The notes: generated by a model from the sequence alone, not told the origin. A stretch of 64,000 nucleotides of DNA from Bradyrhizobium sp. Tv2a-2 (GCF_000472425.1 NZ_AXAI01000002.1:249265-313264), one strand, 5' to 3'; numbered from the stretch's first letter, positions 54,235 through 63,495 are shown. Numbers and translations are program-made.

Positions 54235-55076
54235 GCCAGATGCCGGCGGCGGATCGTAATGCTTTGCAGGCGCGTTACCCCGAAATCTTCAAGCGACCGG
54301 CCTCCGCGCGGCTCGCCATGCCCGCGATGCTGCTGGCGGCACTCGCCATCTTCGGCTTCGGCCTGGTCGATCTCGACTTCTCGCCGACACGGCTGATCGC
54401 AGGACTGCATCAGCTTGGCTGGATCACCATGATGATGCTGCCGCCCGATCCCGGCTCCTCGCTGCCGCTTTATCTGAAGGCGCTCGGCGAGACGTTGTCG
54501 ATCGCGCTGCTCGGCACCACGCTTGCGGCGATCATGGCACTGCCGGTGAGTTTGATCGCGGCGCGCAACATCGTGCCCGACGTGGTGCGCTTCCCGGTGC
54601 GGCGCTTCCTGGATTCCGTCCGCGGCATCGATACGCTGATCTGGGCCCTGGTGTGGATCAATGTCGTCGGCCTCGGTCCCTTCGCCGGCGTGCTCGCGAT
54701 CGCGGTGTCGGATTTCGGCGCGTTCGGCAAACTGTTTTCGGAAGCCGTCGAAGGCGCCGATCGCAAACAGGTTGAGGGCATCCGCGCCTCCGGCGGCACG
54801 ACGTTGCACGAAATCCGCTTCGGCCTGATGCCGCAGGTGCTGCCTGTCATTGCCGGCCAGGTGCTCTATTTCATCGAATCCAACACCCGCTCGGCGACCA
54901 TCATCGGAATCGTCGGCGCCGGTGGCATCGGACTGCAGCTCGCCGAGCAGATCCGGGTGCTGGAGTGGCAGAAGGTGTCGTTCCTGATTCTGATGATCCT
55001 GGTCGCGGTCGCCGCCATCGACTGGATCTCCGGCAAGCTGCGCTTTGCCATCATCGGCCGCCGCGCCGTGGCGTGA
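54231..55076 (+). CDS. phnE: Phosphonate ABC importer, permease 2
   Basis: The GTG at 54231 overlaps the previous stop (GTGA), giving 281 residues. EAA loop: EGIRASGGTTLHEIRFGLMPQVLP; GIVGAGGIGLQLAEQI follows. Two separate phnE genes form a heterodimeric channel, as in other rhizobial phn operons. Confidence 0.92.
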   Translation: MSQMPAADRNALQARYPEIFKRPASARLAMPAMLLAALAIFGFGLVDLDFSPTRLIAGLHQLGWITMMMLPPDPGSSLPLYLKALGETLSIALLGTTLAAIMALPVSLIAARNIVPDVVRFPVRRFLDSVRGIDTLIWALVWINVVGLGPFAGVLAIAVSDFGAFGKLFSEAVEGADRKQVEGIRASGGTTLHEIRFGLMPQVLPVIAGQVLYFIESNTRSATIIGIVGAGGIGLQLAEQIRVLEWQKVSFLILMILVAVAAIDWISGKLRFAIIGRRAVA

Positions 55077-55623
55077 TCGAACTTTGCCCGTCGTGTTAAT
55101 CTGTCGCATTCCGTCGGGTTGACGATTCCGAAAATCAGAAGTATTCTTGCCGCTATCCCGCCTCGCTTTGCAGAGGGGCGTATCGCGGTCGTCACGACAC
55201 GTGAGGCGGGATGCGGTGGACGCGGATGTGCTGACCGACGAGCGGCGCATGATGCGGACGGCGAAGTCGTGTGGTCCTGGCGCGCCCATGCAGGCGCCAA
55301 GTTGGCGACAATGCTAGCGCATTGCGCCGGCGACAGTGGCAAACGCTGGTTCACTGGGGAGAGCGCGTATAAGCCGTAAACCATCGCGCAGGGAAGGCCG
55401 GTGTGATCACCGCCTGTACCTGTGGTTTTCGCGCTCGCGCAAACTTTCTTTGCGCGGGAGCCTCGGGTGCAGCGGCCACCCGGCTTTCCCTGCGCCCTCT
55501 CACTTCCAGGGAGGGTGATCGTTGTCAGAGCTCGGGCGAATTCCGTCGCGAGACTGCAGCTCCATGTTCTCTCTCGGTGTCATGCCGCGCCCGGCCGATG
55601 ATAGCGGAATGTGCTGTGGGAGT
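55077..55623. other. Intergenic region with dispersed repeat element
   Basis: About 550 bases between convergent phnE and phnF with no supported gene. From about 55355 a stretch beginning GGGGAGAGCGCGTATAAGCC, through CCATCGCGCAGGGAAGGCCGG to GGCTTTCCCTGCGCCCTC, is a repeat that I recall from many Bradyrhizobium intergenic regions. The CGCAGGGAA/TTCCCTGCG pair can fold into a hairpin. Confidence 0.45.
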
Positions 55624-56349
55624 TCAGCTCTCCACCAGAAATTCGACGCGCTCTGCGGCAAAGCGCGAGCGCTTGGTCACCAGCGGCTTGCCATCGCCAT
55701 CGACGTCGGTCGCATCGACCACCAGCACGGGACGGCCAAGAGCAAGGTCGAGCCGCGCGGCGTCGGTCGCTTCTGCAATCGCGGCCCTGATCCGGGTCGA
55801 CCCGCGGCGAAAGTCGCGCACCCCGTAATGGTCGAGCAGCCTGGTCATCGAGCGCACACTGGCGAACACGCGGCCCGCGTCCGGGAATTTCTCGACCGAA
55901 AGCCATGTGGTACTGACGCAGATCGGCGCGCGGTCGGCCAGTCGTACCGCCTCGATGCGGACCAGCAGCGCTCCGGTTCTCACAGCCAGCAATCGTGCGA
56001 GTTCGCGCGTAGCCGGCTCTTCGCTCGCCTCGATCAATTGCCCGCGCGGTTCGCGGCCGCCGGCGCCGACGATCTCGGAAAATCGTGTCCGCGAGCGCAA
56101 AGGATAGGCGAGGCGAGGCGCTTCCACATAGGTGCCGCTGCCGCGTTCGGCGCGCACCAGACCGCGCTCGGAGAGCGCTGCCAGCGCCCGCCGCACGGTG
56201 TGGCGATTGACGCGATAAGCTTCCGCGATTTCGACTTCGCCGGGCAGTCGCTCTCCAGCCGCATACCGGCCTTCGGCAATGCCGCGCTCGATGCCATCCG
56301 CGACCTGACGCCACAGGGCGACGCCGGAACCCGTGTCCTGCAAGCTCAT
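55624..56349 (-). CDS. phnF: GntR-family regulator of phosphonate genes
   Basis: A 241-residue GntR/HutC-type regulator. The N-terminal winged helix (about 10-75) contains LPGEVEIAEAYRVNRHTVRRALAALSERGLV, and a UTRA sensory domain follows (from about 90). PhnF is typically a repressor of phn genes that senses a phosphonate-related ligand. It is divergent from phnG, and a palindrome with a Pho box lies between the two. Confidence 0.88.
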   Translation of the reverse strand: MSLQDTGSGVALWRQVADGIERGIAEGRYAAGERLPGEVEIAEAYRVNRHTVRRALAALSERGLVRAERGSGTYVEAPRLAYPLRSRTRFSEIVGAGGREPRGQLIEASEEPATRELARLLAVRTGALLVRIEAVRLADRAPICVSTTWLSVEKFPDAGRVFASVRSMTRLLDHYGVRDFRRGSTRIRAAIAEATDAARLDLALGRPVLVVDATDVDGDGKPLVTKRSRFAAERVEFLVES

Positions 56350-56388
56350 GGAGCGACGCTATCACTCTGTAGTGCGAAAATCACGTGT

Positions 56389-56406
56389 TTGTCACGAAAC
56401 AGTCAT
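56389..56406 (+). promoter_or_regulatory. Pho box upstream of phnG
   Basis: TTGTCAC at 56389-56395 and CAGTCAT at 56400-56406 are 11 bases apart; each differs from CTGTCAY by one base. It is 74 bases before the phnG start. Confidence 0.6.
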
Positions 56407-56421
56407 GGCGTTTCATTATCG

Positions 56422-56445
56422 AGTTGTCTAGTATCATAGACAACT
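56422..56445. promoter_or_regulatory. Palindromic operator, probable PhnF site
   Basis: AGTTGTCTA (56422-56430) and its complement TAGACAACT (56437-56445) flank a six-base spacer, a perfect inverted repeat. HutC-type GntR regulators bind GTN..TA..AC-type palindromes, and PhnF is encoded 75 bases away. The site lies 34 bases upstream of phnG. Confidence 0.75.
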
Positions 56446-56479
56446 TGAATCACGCAAGAGAAACCAGGCGTCGAGGCCG

Positions 56480-56959
56480 ATGATGAACTCCCGGAATCGG
56501 ATGCTGCAGGACGAAAATCCTGATGTCGCGCGGCGCAGGGCGGCGATGGCCGTGCTGGCGCGTGCCGCGAGCGAAGAGATTGCGGCCTGTCTCGAAGGGA
56601 TCGCTTTGCCCGCCTTCGAAAACCTGCGCGAGGCGGAGAGTGGCCTTGTCATGGTCCGCGGCCGCATCGGCGGCGATGGCGCGCCGTTCAATCTTGGAGA
56701 GGCTACAGTGGCGCGGGCGGCGGTGCGGCTTGCGAGTGGCGAGATCGGCTTCGGCTACACGCTCGGCCGCAACAAGGACAAGGCGCTGATGATCGCGCTG
56801 TGCGACGCGCTGGTGCAATCCGGCGAGTTTGCAGGTGTGGTCGAGACAAAGGTGATCGCGCCGTTGCGTACGGCTCACCTTGCCAGACAACAGCGGCAGG
56901 CCGCGCAGACGGCGGCCACCAAGGTCGATTTCTACACCATGGTTCGCGGTGAGGGGTGA
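56480..56959 (+). CDS. phnG: C-P lyase core subunit PhnG
   Basis: A 159-residue member of the PhnG family. Visible: LPAFENLREAESGLVMVRGRIGGDGAPFNLGE, and GFGYTLGRNKDKALMIALCDAL. With PhnH, PhnI and PhnJ it forms the core complex that breaks the carbon-phosphorus bond. phnH starts directly behind its stop. Confidence 0.93.
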   Translation: MMNSRNRMLQDENPDVARRRAAMAVLARAASEEIAACLEGIALPAFENLREAESGLVMVRGRIGGDGAPFNLGEATVARAAVRLASGEIGFGYTLGRNKDKALMIALCDALVQSGEFAGVVETKVIAPLRTAHLARQQRQAAQTAATKVDFYTMVRGEG

Positions 56960-56962
56960 GTG

Positions 56963-57571
56963 ATGACGACGATCGCCGAACTGCCCGCAGGTTTCGCCGA
57001 CAAGGTGTTGTCGGCTCAGACGACGTTCCGCTCGGTGATGGAGGCGATGGCGCGCCCGGGCTCCGTGCAGCGCGTGATCGCTTCCGTTGACACGCCGCCG
57101 CATCTGATGCGCGGCACGGCCGCGATCGCGCTGACGCTGTTCGATCACGACACCCCGGTCTGGCTCGATTCCATGCTTGCGGAAACGACTGAAGTGAAGA
57201 TGTGGCTCAAGTTCCATAGCGGCGCACCGGTCATTTCCGATGCTTCCGTCGCGAGCTTTGCCCTCGTCAGCGAGGGAGCTGCGCTGCCGCAGCTCGATTG
57301 CTTTGCGTTTGGCAGCAACGAATATCCTGACAGGTCGACGACGGTCATCCTGCAGGTCGACAGCCTGATGCACGGGCCGCAATACGAATTGAGCGGCCCC
57401 GGCATCGACGGCCGCGCGATTCTGCAGGCCTCGTTCAAGCCGAACGACCTGTTCGAGCGGCTCGCCATCAATGTCGCGTTGTTCCCGCGCGGCATCGATG
57501 TCGTGCTGGTCGCCGATGATGCGATTGTCGCAATCCCGCGCACGACGCGCTGTGTCGGTTACGGAGGTTGA
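56963..57571 (+). CDS. phnH: C-P lyase core subunit PhnH
   Basis: A 202-residue subunit from ATG 56963, or GTG 56960. The PhnH fold is seen in FRSVMEAMARPGSVQ and YPDRSTTVILQVDSL. It has no known catalytic motif and is a structural part of the core. phnI follows after three bases. Confidence 0.93.
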   Translation: MTTIAELPAGFADKVLSAQTTFRSVMEAMARPGSVQRVIASVDTPPHLMRGTAAIALTLFDHDTPVWLDSMLAETTEVKMWLKFHSGAPVISDASVASFALVSEGAALPQLDCFAFGSNEYPDRSTTVILQVDSLMHGPQYELSGPGIDGRAILQASFKPNDLFERLAINVALFPRGIDVVLVADDAIVAIPRTTRCVGYGG

Positions 57572-57574
57572 CGG

Positions 57575-58678
57575 ATGTATGTTGCGGTCAAGGGCGGCGA
57601 ACGCGCAATCGAGAACGCTCACCGCCTGCTGGCGCATGAGCGGCGGGGCGACAGGGATCTGCCCGAGATCACGCTGCCGCAGATCTCCGAGCAGCTCGCG
57701 CTCGCGGTCGATCGCGTGATGGCCGAAGGCTCGCTCTATGACCGCGAGCTTGCAGCGCTCGCCATCAAGCAGGCGCGCGGCGACATGATCGAGGCGATCT
57801 TCCTGGTGCGCGCCTTCCGCGCCACCCTTCCACGCTTCGGCGCGACCGAACCGATCGACACCGGGCGGATGCAGGTGCGGCGGCGCGTCTCCTCGACTTT
57901 CAAGGACATTCCGGGCGGCCAGATCCTCGGGCCGACCTTCGACTACACCCATCGCTTGCTCGATCCGCAGCTTGCAGAAGGCTTCGTTCCCGATGAGCCA
58001 GCGATGGCCGCCGCGCTGGAAGGTGCCACTCCCCGCGTGACGGATATTCTCGGCCGCGACGGCTTGATCGAGCCCTCGCCGCAGGGCGAGGCCGATCGGC
58101 CGGTCGGCGATCTCACGCGCGAGCCTTTGAGCTTCCCGGCCGATCGCGATCTGCGCCTGCAGAACCTCGCGCGCGCCGACGAGGGTTTCCTGCTCGCGCT
58201 CGGCTATTCCACGCAGCGCGGCTACGGCCGCAACCATCCCTTTGCCGGCGAGATCCGTTTCGGTGAGATCGAGGTCGAATTCTTCGCCGAGGATGTCGGC
58301 TTTGCGGTGCCGTTGGGATCGATCGAGCTCACCGAGTGCCAGATGGTGAACCAGTTCAAGGGCTCGGCCACGGAAGCGCCGTGCTTCACCCGTGGCTATG
58401 GCGCAGCCTTCGGGCAAAGCGAGCGCAAGACCATGTCGATGGCGCTGGTCGACCGCAGCTTGCGGGCCCGCGAACTCGGCGAGGAGGTGCTCGCGCCGGC
58501 GCAGGACGAGGAGTTCGTGATGTCGCACTCGGACAATGTACAGGCGACCGGCTTTGTCGAGCATCTGAAGCTGCCGCATTATGTCGACTTCCAATCCGAG
58601 CTCGGCCTGTTGCGCAAGCTCCGCAAGGAATTTGCCGACGTACAAGGCAATGAGGAGTTGCAGGAGGCCGCGGAATGA
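57575..58678 (+). CDS. phnI: C-P lyase core subunit PhnI
   Basis: A 367-residue subunit. It begins MYVAVKGGERAIENAHRLL and holds the PhnI motifs RRVSSTFKDIPGGQILGPTFDYTHR and GYSTQRGYGRNHPFAGEIRFG. PhnI, with PhnGHL, forms 5-triphosphoribosyl-1-phosphonate from ATP and phosphonate. The stop overlaps the phnJ start (ATGA). Confidence 0.94.
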   Translation: MYVAVKGGERAIENAHRLLAHERRGDRDLPEITLPQISEQLALAVDRVMAEGSLYDRELAALAIKQARGDMIEAIFLVRAFRATLPRFGATEPIDTGRMQVRRRVSSTFKDIPGGQILGPTFDYTHRLLDPQLAEGFVPDEPAMAAALEGATPRVTDILGRDGLIEPSPQGEADRPVGDLTREPLSFPADRDLRLQNLARADEGFLLALGYSTQRGYGRNHPFAGEIRFGEIEVEFFAEDVGFAVPLGSIELTECQMVNQFKGSATEAPCFTRGYGAAFGQSERKTMSMALVDRSLRARELGEEVLAPAQDEEFVMSHSDNVQATGFVEHLKLPHYVDFQSELGLLRKLRKEFADVQGNEELQEAAE

Positions 58679-59559
58679 ACGCGCCGGCCTACAATTTCGC
58701 CTATCTCGACGAGCAGACCAAGCGGATGATCCGCCGTGCCATCCTGAAGGCGATCGCAATTCCGGGTTATCAGGTGCCGTTCGCCAGCCGCGAAATGCCG
58801 ATGCCCTATGGTTGGGGCACCGGCGGCGTGCAGGTCACGGCCGCGATCCTCGGGCCCGATGACACGTTGAAGGTGATCGACCAGGGCTCCGACGACACTA
58901 CCAACGCGATATCGATCCGCAAGTTTTTCGAGAAGACGGCCGGCGTTGCAGCCACCACGTCAACTCTGGACGCAACCGTGATCCAGACGCGGCACCGCAT
59001 CCCGGAAGCGACGCTGCATGCGGGGCAGGTGCTGGTCTACCAGGTACCGATCCCGGAACCCTTGCGCTTCCTCGAGCCGCGCGAGACCGAGACACGGCGC
59101 ATGCATGCGCTCGGCGAATACGGGCTGATGCATGTCAAGCTCTACGAGGACATCGCGCGCTTCGGACATATCGCGACCGCTTATGCCTATCCGGTGAAGG
59201 TCAACGAGCGCTATGTAATGGACCCGTCGCCGACGCCGAAATTCGACAATCCCAAGATGGACAATTGCGCGGCGTTGCAGCTGTTCGGCGCGGGGCGCGA
59301 AAAGCGCATCTATGCCGTTCCGCCCTACACCAAGGTGGTGTCGCTCGATTTCGAGGATCATCCGTTCAGCCGCTACCGCTTCGATGCGCCATGTGCGCTG
59401 TGCGGCTCGGAGGATAGCTATCTCGACGAGATCGTCACGGACGATAAGGGCGGGCGAATGTTCGTCTGCTCCGATACTGATCATTGCGAGAGCCGGCAGG
59501 CGCAGGGTCATCGCGGCACCGAGAGCGCGGCGCCGCACAAGGAGGCGCGTCATGGCTGA
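58675..59559 (+). CDS. phnJ: Carbon-phosphorus lyase PhnJ (radical SAM)
   Basis: A 294-residue radical-SAM enzyme that breaks the carbon-phosphorus bond. The cluster cysteines Cys240, Cys243, Cys265 and Cys271 fit the CALC..CSDTDHC spacing known for PhnJ, where the E. coli enzyme has Cys241, 244, 266 and 272. The GWGTGGVQVTAA segment is typical. It overlaps both neighbours, so the operon is tightly coupled. Confidence 0.95.
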   Translation: MNAPAYNFAYLDEQTKRMIRRAILKAIAIPGYQVPFASREMPMPYGWGTGGVQVTAAILGPDDTLKVIDQGSDDTTNAISIRKFFEKTAGVAATTSTLDATVIQTRHRIPEATLHAGQVLVYQVPIPEPLRFLEPRETETRRMHALGEYGLMHVKLYEDIARFGHIATAYAYPVKVNERYVMDPSPTPKFDNPKMDNCAALQLFGAGREKRIYAVPPYTKVVSLDFEDHPFSRYRFDAPCALCGSEDSYLDEIVTDDKGGRMFVCSDTDHCESRQAQGHRGTESAAPHKEARHG

Positions 59560-60352
59560 GACGAATGACGGCCTTGCTTCAGACGAGCCGCTGCTGGTCG
59601 TGGATGGTTTAGCCAAGAATTACGGCAGGCTCACCGCCTGCCGCGATGTCTCATTCACGCTCTACCCAGGCGAGGTGCTGGCGATTGTCGGCGAATCCGG
59701 GTCCGGCAAGTCGACGCTGCTGCAGCTGTTGTCGGCGCAGCTTGCCCCGACATCCGGGCGCGTGTCCTATCGCATGCGCGACGGCGTGTTGCGCGATCTG
59801 GCGACGCTTGGCGAGGCCGAGCGGCGTTTCCTGTTCCGCACCGACTGGGGCTATGTGCACCAGGATCCGGCGCAGGGCCTGCGCATGGCGGTCTCCGCCG
59901 GCGCCAATGTCGGCGAGCGGCTGATGGCGGTGGGCTGGAATCATTACGGCCGTATCCGCGACGCCGCCTCGAGCTGGCTTGAGCGGGTCGAGATCGACAC
60001 CGCGCGCATCGACGATGCGCCGCGCACCTATTCGGGCGGCATGCGCCAGCGTCTGCAGATCGCGCGCAACCTCGTCACCGAGCCGCGCCTCGTCTTCATG
60101 GACGAGCCGACCGGCGGGCTCGATGTCTCGGTGCAGGCGCGCCTGCTCGATCTCGTGCGCAGCCTGGTGAACGAGCTTGGACTTGCCGCGATCGTGGTCA
60201 CCCACGATCTTGCGGTGGCACGGCTGTTGTCGCACCGGGTGATGGTGATGAAGGCCGGCCACGTCATCGAGACGGGGTTGACCGACCAGGTGCTCGACGA
60301 TCCGCGCGAGCCCTATACCCAGCTTCTCGTCTCCTCGATCCTGCCTCCATAG
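59552..60352 (+). CDS. phnK: C-P lyase accessory ABC ATPase PhnK
   Basis: A 266-residue ABC ATPase from ATG 59552, eight bases inside phnJ. P-loop VGESGSGKST, signature YSGGMRQRLQIAR and Walker B LVFMDEPTGGLDVSVQARLL. PhnK docks on the core complex and is needed for the reaction, but is not a transporter. Confidence 0.93.
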   Translation: MAETNDGLASDEPLLVVDGLAKNYGRLTACRDVSFTLYPGEVLAIVGESGSGKSTLLQLLSAQLAPTSGRVSYRMRDGVLRDLATLGEAERRFLFRTDWGYVHQDPAQGLRMAVSAGANVGERLMAVGWNHYGRIRDAASSWLERVEIDTARIDDAPRTYSGGMRQRLQIARNLVTEPRLVFMDEPTGGLDVSVQARLLDLVRSLVNELGLAAIVVTHDLAVARLLSHRVMVMKAGHVIETGLTDQVLDDPREPYTQLLVSSILPP

Positions 60353-60361
60353 GGACTTCCG

Positions 60362-61060
60362 ATGACTGCGATGATCGAGATCAACAATGCGGAAAAGACC
60401 TTTACCATGCATCTGCAGGGCGGGGTTAGGCTGCCCGTGGTGAGCGGGGTGTCGTTCGACGTCAATGCCGGCGAGTGCGTGGTGCTGGCGGGGCCGAGCG
60501 GCGCCGGCAAATCGTCGATCCTGAAGATGATCTTCGGCAATTACCGCTGCGACGGCGGGCGTATCGGGATTCGTCATCAGGGCGCGCTGCTCGATCTGGC
60601 CCGCGCCGAACCGCGCGAGATCCTGTCGGTCCGCCGCGCCACGATTGGTTATGTCACCCAGTTCCTGCGTGCCGTGCCGCGGGTGCCGACCATCGACGTG
60701 GTGGCTGAGCCGTTGCTTGCGACAGGCGTGTCACGTGACGAGGCGCGCCAGCGCGCGGCGCAACTGCTGCGCCGCGTCAACATTCCCGAACGTCTCTGGT
60801 CGTTGCCGCCATCGACCTTCTCGGGCGGCGAGCAGCAGCGTGTCAATATCGCGCGGGGTTTCATTTCTGACCACCCGATCCTCCTGCTCGACGAGCCGAC
60901 CGCATCGCTTGACGCGAAGAACCGCGAAATCGTGGTTGAGCTGATCGCCGCAAAGAAGCGCGCAGGCGTCGCCATCGTCGCGATCGTACACGACGACGAG
61001 GTCCGTCACGCCATCGCCGACCGTATCGTGGATGTCACAACGTTTGCTGCTGCAGCATGA
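60362..61060 (+). CDS. phnL: C-P lyase accessory ABC ATPase PhnL
   Basis: A 232-residue protein with P-loop AGPSGAGKSS and signature FSGGEQQRVNIARGF, preceding LLLDEPTASLDAKN. PhnL takes part in the transfer of phosphonate to ATP. The start lies ten bases behind phnK. Confidence 0.92.
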   Translation: MTAMIEINNAEKTFTMHLQGGVRLPVVSGVSFDVNAGECVVLAGPSGAGKSSILKMIFGNYRCDGGRIGIRHQGALLDLARAEPREILSVRRATIGYVTQFLRAVPRVPTIDVVAEPLLATGVSRDEARQRAAQLLRRVNIPERLWSLPPSTFSGGEQQRVNIARGFISDHPILLLDEPTASLDAKNREIVVELIAAKKRAGVAIVAIVHDDEVRHAIADRIVDVTTFAAAA

Positions 61061-61099
61061 CGCCATGGATTTTTAAGGGAAATTGAAGAGAGATCTGAA

Positions 61100-62254
61100 A
61101 TGACTACGCGCCGAGATACTGTCATAGGCAACGCCCGTATCGTGCTGGCGGAGCGCGTGATCGAGCACGGCTGGATCGCGCTGGTCGCTGGCCGCATCGC
61201 CGAAATCGGCGAGGGCAAGGCCCCCGAGGCAGGCGTGGACGCCGCCGGCGACCTGATCATGCCCGGCCTCATCGAGCTCCACACCGACCACCTCGAGGCG
61301 CATTACGTGCCGCGGCCGAAGGTGTTCTGGAATCCAGTCGCGGCCGTGATTTCCTATGACGGCCAGCTCGCGACATCGGGGATCACCACGGTGCTGGATT
61401 CGCTGCGGGTCTGGCGCGAGGACGGTGCTGAGGAGGTCGATGGCCGCGCCGTTGTGCTGGCGGAAGCGATTGCGTCAGCTCGCGAGGCGAGCCTGTTGCG
61501 CGCCGATCACTTCCTGCATCTGCGCTGCGAAATTCCGATGCCGAGCGTGGTCGAGGAGGCGAAGGAGCTGGTCGGTCGTCCCGAGGTGAGGCTGATGTCG
61601 CTGATGGACCACACGCCGGGGCAGCGGCAGTTCCGCGACGAAGCCAAGCTCCGCGATTATTATCGGGGCAAAGGTGGCGGCAAGACCGACGCCGAGCTCG
61701 ACGTGCTGTTCGAGCGGCGGCTGGCCTATCAGAAGGCCTATGCCGCCGACAACATGCGGTCGATCGTCGCGTTGGCGCATCAATACGCGGTTCCACTTGC
61801 GAGCCACGACGATACCACGGCAGAGAATGTCGCCGACGCCGTGCGCGATCACGTCGCGGTCGGGGAATTTCCGACCACAATGGAGGCCGCACGCGGCCTG
61901 CACGAGGCCGGGATCGGCATTCTCATGGGCGCGCCGAACGTGGTGCGCGGCGGCTCGCATTCCGGCAACATCGCCGCGGTCGATCTCGCCTGCGAAGGGC
62001 TCCTGGACATCTTGTCGTCCGACTATATTCCGTCGAGCCTGTTGATGGCCGCGCTGCAACTGCCGCGGCGCGTGCCGACCATCGATCTCGCCTCCGCGGT
62101 GCGCACCGTGACCAAGGCGCCTGCGGAAGCAGTGAGGCTCACCGATCGCGGCGAGATTGCACGAGGCAAGCGCGCCGATCTCATCCGCGTGCATGTTGCA
62201 GGCGAGGTTCCGGTGGTGCGCAGCGTCTGGCGCGAAGGGGATCGGGTGGCATGA
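61100..62254 (+). CDS. phnM: Alpha-D-ribose 1-methylphosphonate 5-triphosphate diphosphatase
   Basis: A 384-residue metal hydrolase. It begins with RIVLAERVIEHGWIALVAGRIAEIG and holds MPGLIELHTDHLEAHYVPRP, LASHDDTT and MGAPNVVRGGSHSGN. It removes diphosphate after PhnGHIL have formed the triphosphate. A second, diverged copy is at 49.4 kb. Its stop overlaps phnN. Confidence 0.94.
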   Translation: MTTRRDTVIGNARIVLAERVIEHGWIALVAGRIAEIGEGKAPEAGVDAAGDLIMPGLIELHTDHLEAHYVPRPKVFWNPVAAVISYDGQLATSGITTVLDSLRVWREDGAEEVDGRAVVLAEAIASAREASLLRADHFLHLRCEIPMPSVVEEAKELVGRPEVRLMSLMDHTPGQRQFRDEAKLRDYYRGKGGGKTDAELDVLFERRLAYQKAYAADNMRSIVALAHQYAVPLASHDDTTAENVADAVRDHVAVGEFPTTMEAARGLHEAGIGILMGAPNVVRGGSHSGNIAAVDLACEGLLDILSSDYIPSSLLMAALQLPRRVPTIDLASAVRTVTKAPAEAVRLTDRGEIARGKRADLIRVHVAGEVPVVRSVWREGDRVA

Positions 62255-62841
62255 GCGAGCTGCCAGCGATCTCGCCCGCACAAGCGACAGCGATCGGGCC
62301 AGGCCGGCTCGTCCTCGTAGTTGGCCCGAGCGGCGCGGGCAAGGATACCTTGCTCGGGCTTGCCAAGGCTGCTTGCGCCGACGGCGATGTCGTGTTCGCG
62401 CGTCGCGTTGTGACGCGAGAGGCGTCCTCCTTCGAGGACAATGCGCAGCTGTCCGACGCAGATTTTCTCGCAGCGGTTGGGCGGGGCGAATTCGCGATGC
62501 ATTGGGAGGCGCACGGTCATCGCTATGGCCTGCCGCGCGAAATCGACGACGACATTCGCGCCGGGCGAACGGTGGTCGGCAATGTCTCCCGCACGGTGAT
62601 CGAGCCGATGCGGCGCGCTTACGCCAATGTCGTGGTCGTCGCCATTACCGCGCCTGCGGATGTGCTGGCGCAGCGCATCGCCATGCGGGCGCGAGCCAGC
62701 GACGGCGCGTCGCCGGATCGGCTGACGCGGAAACTCGCCGATGATGCGGCGCCGGACAAGACCATCGTGAATGTCGGTAGCGCCGACTTCCATGCGCGCC
62801 AGTTCGTGCAGATCATCCGGGGCAGGCGGGTTGACGAATAG
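62251..62841 (+). CDS. phnN: Ribose 1,5-bisphosphate phosphokinase
   Basis: A 196-residue guanylate-kinase-fold enzyme with P-loop VVGPSGAGKDTLL (about 25-37) and RRVVTREASSFEDN. It turns ribose 1,5-bisphosphate into PRPP after C-P cleavage and ring opening, closing the carbon path. Its ATG overlaps the phnM stop. Confidence 0.92.
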   Translation: MSELPAISPAQATAIGPGRLVLVVGPSGAGKDTLLGLAKAACADGDVVFARRVVTREASSFEDNAQLSDADFLAAVGRGEFAMHWEAHGHRYGLPREIDDDIRAGRTVVGNVSRTVIEPMRRAYANVVVVAITAPADVLAQRIAMRARASDGASPDRLTRKLADDAAPDKTIVNVGSADFHARQFVQIIRGRRVDE

Positions 62842-62865
62842 GCTGACAAACGAGGGAAAGGCGCG

Positions 62866-63477
62866 ATGTCGGTGATTGCCACCATCGAACAGCTCGAGGC
62901 GATCTACGGGCAGACCAACGATGCGTCCACCGTCAAGGTCGCCGACCGTGTTACTCCGTCCTACCGCGTGATGATCGAGAAGTCGCCGTTCGCGGCGCTC
63001 GCCACCGCCGGCCCGGAGGGGCTCGACTGCTCGCCGCGCGGCGATCTCTCCGGCTTTGTACGCATCCATGACGAGAAGACATTGATGATGCCTGATCGGC
63101 GCGGCAACAACCGCATCGATTCGCTGCGCAATATCGTGCGCGATCCTCGCGTTGCGCTGCTGTTTTTGATTCCGGGTTGTGGCAATACGCTGCGCGTCAA
63201 CGGCAGCGCGCAGGTGTCGGCCGACGCCGAACTGCTTGCCTCGTTCAAGATGGAGGGCAAGGCGCCGCGGACGGTCATCGTCATGACGGTCGATGAGATC
63301 TATTTCCAGTGTGCGCGGGCGATCGTGCGCTCCGATCTCTGGAACCCCGACAGGCGCATCGATCCAAAGTCACTGCCGACGCCTGGGCAGATCCTGGCCG
63401 AGATGAGCGACAATCGGGTCGGCGGTGAGGAGTATGACCGCGTCTGGCCGGAGCGGGCGCGGCAAACGATGTGGTGA
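62866..63477 (+). CDS. Pyridoxamine 5'-phosphate oxidase-related flavoprotein
   Basis: A 203-residue protein of the PPOX superfamily. FAALATAGPEGLDCSPRGDLSGFVRI and LMMPDRRGNNRIDSLRNIVRDPRVALLFLIPG match the FMN-binding family often annotated as MSMEG_1061- or DR_2398-like. It follows phnN after 24 bases and could be the last gene of the phn transcript. No link with phosphonates is known. Confidence 0.8.
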   Translation: MSVIATIEQLEAIYGQTNDASTVKVADRVTPSYRVMIEKSPFAALATAGPEGLDCSPRGDLSGFVRIHDEKTLMMPDRRGNNRIDSLRNIVRDPRVALLFLIPGCGNTLRVNGSAQVSADAELLASFKMEGKAPRTVIVMTVDEIYFQCARAIVRSDLWNPDRRIDPKSLPTPGQILAEMSDNRVGGEEYDRVWPERARQTMW

Positions 63478-63495
63478 GGCGCCTTGGTTGATCCG

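Noticed and set aside
56450..58759. A 769-codon open frame on the minus strand opposite phnG-phnI
   Set aside because: It lies opposite three well-supported phn genes; GC-rich third positions keep the antisense frame open, and the protein has no recognisable pattern.
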